Positions 6,301-8,389 of a stretch of 8,389 nucleotides of DNA are shown here, in pieces. A program made the position numbers and the translations under genes. The stretch's first letter is position 1. Every line of letters starts with the position of its first letter. The notes beneath the pieces were generated by a model that did not search any database, was not told the origin of the DNA, and saw only the letters and a list, made by a program, of their open reading frames with translations. The DNA comes from Lentisphaeria bacterium UBA1829 (GTDB taxonomy: Bacteria > Verrucomicrobiota > Lentisphaeria > Victivallales > UBA1829), in assembly GCA_002338895.1 (NCBI GenBank), contig DDJH01000216.1, positions 16,027 through 24,415 on the forward strand. The letters are read 5' to 3'.

Positions 6301-8292
6301 TTATTCCAGAACCGCCATCGTGTGACAGGTGAACTCGGGGATGGTGAACGAGACTTTTCCGTCGGCATAATCGAACGGGATCTCTCTGTTTTCCGGCTGG
6401 AGAGTCACTTTCCGAACCGGCTCCGCCACCTTCACGGTCAGCGCGACATCGTGCAGCGGAATCAAATCCTCTATGATTTCCGTTGTGGAAAGATTCCGCT
6501 GTTCATTTTCAAGCGGGAGCTCTCCGCCGCGCAGAATCGTCGGTGCATAAAGGACATGGCAGATGGTCCGTTTTTCGTTCTCCTGCCGCATCAGCGTCAC
6601 TCTTCCGGTGGAGGGCAGATTTCCGGTTACGACCTGCGCCTGATCCCCCAGGAACGCGGAAAGCGCATGGGCAAAGAGCTGCTTGTGCATGACCGCTCCC
6701 GTCGACCGGTACAGGGTAAAGACCGGATGGGCGAAATAGAGAATGTTTCCGCTGATCGCCGCCGCATCGTATCCGGAAGCCTCCGGCTTGTTCGGCGTAT
6801 GCTGGTGCGAACAGAAGTGACGGGCGGTCCGGTTGAAATACGAATCGTAAATTTCGGCCAGCGACAGCGCGGTCGTCACTTTCATCCGCCGGGAGGGGAG
6901 CTGCATCAGGAAAGGCGTCTTGAAATTCCCGGCGAAGGACTCCTTCATCCGGACATAATCCGGATTGCTGGGAGAGGTTTCTCCGAACTCCGCGCCGAAC
7001 TCGAACCAGGGTTCGCAGGTACCGGGCTTCAGAATGGAATCGGAACAGAGCACAAGTTTTCCGCCGGCGGCGAGATACGCACGGAGTTTTTCCGCCGTTT
7101 TGGAAGAGATCTCCTTCTCGTTGGCCGCCAGGATCACGCGATAACGGGAGAAATCCATCGTTGCATCGACCAGGTCGAACGGCAGATGCTGTTCGAGGAG
7201 CAGACGGGAGGCGCCGACATTCCCTGTTTCGGTGTCCGCTTCGGCAAGAATGGCGATCTCGGCAAGACTGTGCGCATTGCGGCACCAGGGTTCTTTCTGT
7301 TCGACCTCCTGATAGGCGGCTCCGATGAGTTCGTATGTGGTCTGATCGAGTTCCCCGTCCGGATGCATCTGATCGCCGATGCTGCACTTGGAGTTGTGGG
7401 CGAGCATGGCGGCGCACTCATAACGGAGGGCGTTGGGGTGTTTGAATCCGCCGAATTCGCCCCATGCTCTGTGAAATTTTCCGGTCATTCCGAGGAAGTC
7501 GAGTCCGAGATTCCGGCTGTATGCGGCGGACATCGGATAGTGATCGTACCCCCATCCTCCGGTCGGGAGGGATTCGAGTTCCAGATGCGAGAAATAGGGC
7601 AGAATCTCGTGATCGCCGATCGTCAGATTTCCGCTGTTGTGGAAGATCGGCATGGAGGAATCGACGCTGCGGACCGCTTCGAAGGTCCGCTTGTAATAAT
7701 TCAGCAGGACCTTCCGGGCGTGGGCCTTCCGATCCTCCTCCTTCTGCGGATCGAACCCGTCGCGGACCATGCTCTTCATGCAGGCCGGACAGCAGCAGGG
7801 CGCCTGTGCGATGATATCCAGGAAAATTCCGTCGGCCTCCGGAAACATCTTCACGGTTTCCACGATATGATCGCAGAGATAATCGAGGTACGACGTATTG
7901 AAGCAGAGGGTCCGGAATCCGGGGCGGATCGGACTTGCGACCCATCCGGCATACGCGCCCTCGGCGTTGATTTCGCGCCATTCCGGATGATTCTCCGCGG
8001 CGTAGTTGTTGACGCCGGCCGTCAGGTAGACCGGCACATTGACATCGATCTCCTTGCACGCATCCATCTGCGCGCGGAGAAGATTGAATTTCAGATTCGG
8101 GTGCATCATCCCGACGCGGGTCGGATGGTAGCTCATGCCGTGGTGGCAGAGCGAAAAACAGGTGATGGAATCAACATGCGCCGCCTTAAGACGCTCCTGC
8201 CATTGCTTCTTGTTGAACCGTTCTCCGATTCCGGGAATATCGGGCGATGTGTGAAAATCCAGATGGACCTGTCTGAAACGCAGTTGATACAT
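6301..8292 (-). CDS. Cytoplasmic glycoside hydrolase, GHL6 / beta-galactosidase-trimerisation type (possibly GH151 alpha-L-fucosidase-like)
   Basis: The product has 663 residues and no signal peptide. The start at 8292 is chosen because AAGGA lies 8 bases upstream; ATGs at 8301 and 8367 lack a spaced ribosome site or precede the promoter. Residues 1-330 look like a TIM barrel: LRFRQVHLDFHTS (4-16), CHHGMSYHPTRVG (49-61), VPVYLTAGVNN (86-96), DGIFLDI (154-160, with D159 a possible catalytic residue), HLELESLPTGGWGYDHYP (236-253) and IGDQMHPDGELD (305-316). A cysteine cluster, CCCPAC (166-171), follows the DGIFLDI strand. Residues about 342-545 resemble the beta-galactosidase trimerisation fold (AEIAILAEADTETGNVGASRLLLEQHLPFDLVD ... 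LAAGGKLVLCSDS). The C-terminus (about 600-663) looks like a small beta domain. The assignment comes from remembered family motifs. Alpha-L-fucosidase or beta-galactosidase activity is plausible but unproven. It is a single-gene unit beside the regulator operon. Confidence 0.82.
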   Translation of the reverse strand: MYQLRFRQVHLDFHTSPDIPGIGERFNKKQWQERLKAAHVDSITCFSLCHHGMSYHPTRVGMMHPNLKFNLLRAQMDACKEIDVNVPVYLTAGVNNYAAENHPEWREINAEGAYAGWVASPIRPGFRTLCFNTSYLDYLCDHIVETVKMFPEADGIFLDIIAQAPCCCPACMKSMVRDGFDPQKEEDRKAHARKVLLNYYKRTFEAVRSVDSSMPIFHNSGNLTIGDHEILPYFSHLELESLPTGGWGYDHYPMSAAYSRNLGLDFLGMTGKFHRAWGEFGGFKHPNALRYECAAMLAHNSKCSIGDQMHPDGELDQTTYELIGAAYQEVEQKEPWCRNAHSLAEIAILAEADTETGNVGASRLLLEQHLPFDLVDATMDFSRYRVILAANEKEISSKTAEKLRAYLAAGGKLVLCSDSILKPGTCEPWFEFGAEFGETSPSNPDYVRMKESFAGNFKTPFLMQLPSRRMKVTTALSLAEIYDSYFNRTARHFCSHQHTPNKPEASGYDAAAISGNILYFAHPVFTLYRSTGAVMHKQLFAHALSAFLGDQAQVVTGNLPSTGRVTLMRQENEKRTICHVLYAPTILRGGELPLENEQRNLSTTEIIEDLIPLHDVALTVKVAEPVRKVTLQPENREIPFDYADGKVSFTIPEFTCHTMAVLE

Positions 8293-8300
8293 GGCTGTCA

Positions 8301-8305
8301 TCCTT
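8301..8305 (-). promoter_or_regulatory. Ribosome binding site that sets the GHL6-type hydrolase start
   Basis: AAGGA on the - strand sits 8 bases before the ATG at 8292. It overlaps the alternative in-frame ATG at 8301, which therefore has no usable site of its own. Confidence 0.65.
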
Positions 8306-8338
8306 ATTCTACTTCTGATGCTTGGAAAACCCGTTGAT

Positions 8339-8367
8339 AATATATCCCGGCGGGAAATCCCTTGCAA
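8339..8367 (-). promoter_or_regulatory. Sigma70-type promoter of the GHL6-type hydrolase gene
   Basis: TTGCAA (8367-8362) and TATATT (8344-8339) are separated by 17 bases on the - strand. Transcription should start near 8332, about 40 bases before the ATG at 8292. The -35 box lies between the arms of an inverted repeat. Confidence 0.62.
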
Positions 8368-8378
8368 AGACCCGCCGG
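8347..8378. repeat. Inverted repeat spanning the -35 region, candidate operator
   Basis: CCGGCGGG (8347-8354) and CCCGCCGG (8371-8378) are perfect 8-base arms separated by 16 bases, with arm centres 24 bases apart. One arm lies in the -10/-35 spacer and the other just upstream of the -35 box. On the - strand a run of seven T precedes rather than follows the hairpin, so it is not a terminator for a gene further right. Repressor binding here would block the promoter; the protein is unknown and the arms do not match those at 6148-6170. Confidence 0.45.
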
Positions 8379-8389
8379 AAAAAAAGAAT

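Noticed and set aside
6322..8337. 671-codon open frame on the + strand, antisense to the GHL6-type hydrolase
   Set aside because: It mirrors the real gene codon for codon and stays open because the sense gene avoids TTA, CTA and TCA codons. Its translation shows no family motif, and the - strand protein has clear domains.
8347..8389. CCGGCGGG hairpin as terminator of a gene to the right
   Set aside because: On the - strand the T-run comes before the hairpin, and on the + strand A residues follow it. Neither orientation fits an intrinsic terminator.

Overview
The window has five protein genes. At the left edge, on the + strand, is the 3' two thirds of nadA (quinolinate synthase). Everything else is on the - strand and looks like a carbohydrate-use region in two transcription units. 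I could not run a search, so the taxonomic reading rests on gene style: a pseudopilin with an [28 protein letters not shown] N-terminus and an ADGHV C-terminal motif, placed beside glycoside hydrolases and a GntR/LacI-type regulator. This combination is typical of the PVC group, most likely Lentisphaerota (Victivallis-like). The moderately high GC, with strong use of CGG, CCG and TTC codons, fits this but does not prove it.

Layout from left to right: nadA (2-730, +, cut off at the left edge); a convergent intergenic region with a strong hairpin terminator (817-851); then an operon read right to left from a promoter near 6079-6107. The operon order is a GntR-type winged-helix regulator with a LacI-like sugar-sensing domain (6041-4908), a type II secretion-style pseudopilin (4911-4231) whose ATG overlaps the regulator's TGA, and a 1112-residue secreted TIM-barrel glycoside hydrolase (4210-872), which starts 20 bases after the pseudopilin stop. 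To the right of the operon is a 259-base spacer. It holds the operon promoter, a 9+9 bp inverted repeat with a 5-base centre (6148-6170) that is a good operator candidate, and a terminator hairpin (6221-6262) for the next gene upstream. That gene (8292-6301, -) encodes a 663-residue cytoplasmic glycoside hydrolase of the GHL6 / beta-galactosidase-trimerisation type, possibly related to GH151 alpha-L-fucosidases. It has its own promoter, with an inverted repeat placed around the -35 box.

My inference is that this is a small sugar-responsive glycan-degradation locus. The regulator senses a released sugar. The exported large hydrolase acts outside the cytoplasm, the cytoplasmic hydrolase finishes the products, and the pseudopilin is co-produced for an unknown surface or secretion role. 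No transporter, secretion ATPase or prepilin peptidase is in the window. The most interesting point is the tight regulator-pseudopilin-hydrolase coupling. No mobile elements, CRISPR arrays, tRNAs or rRNAs were seen.
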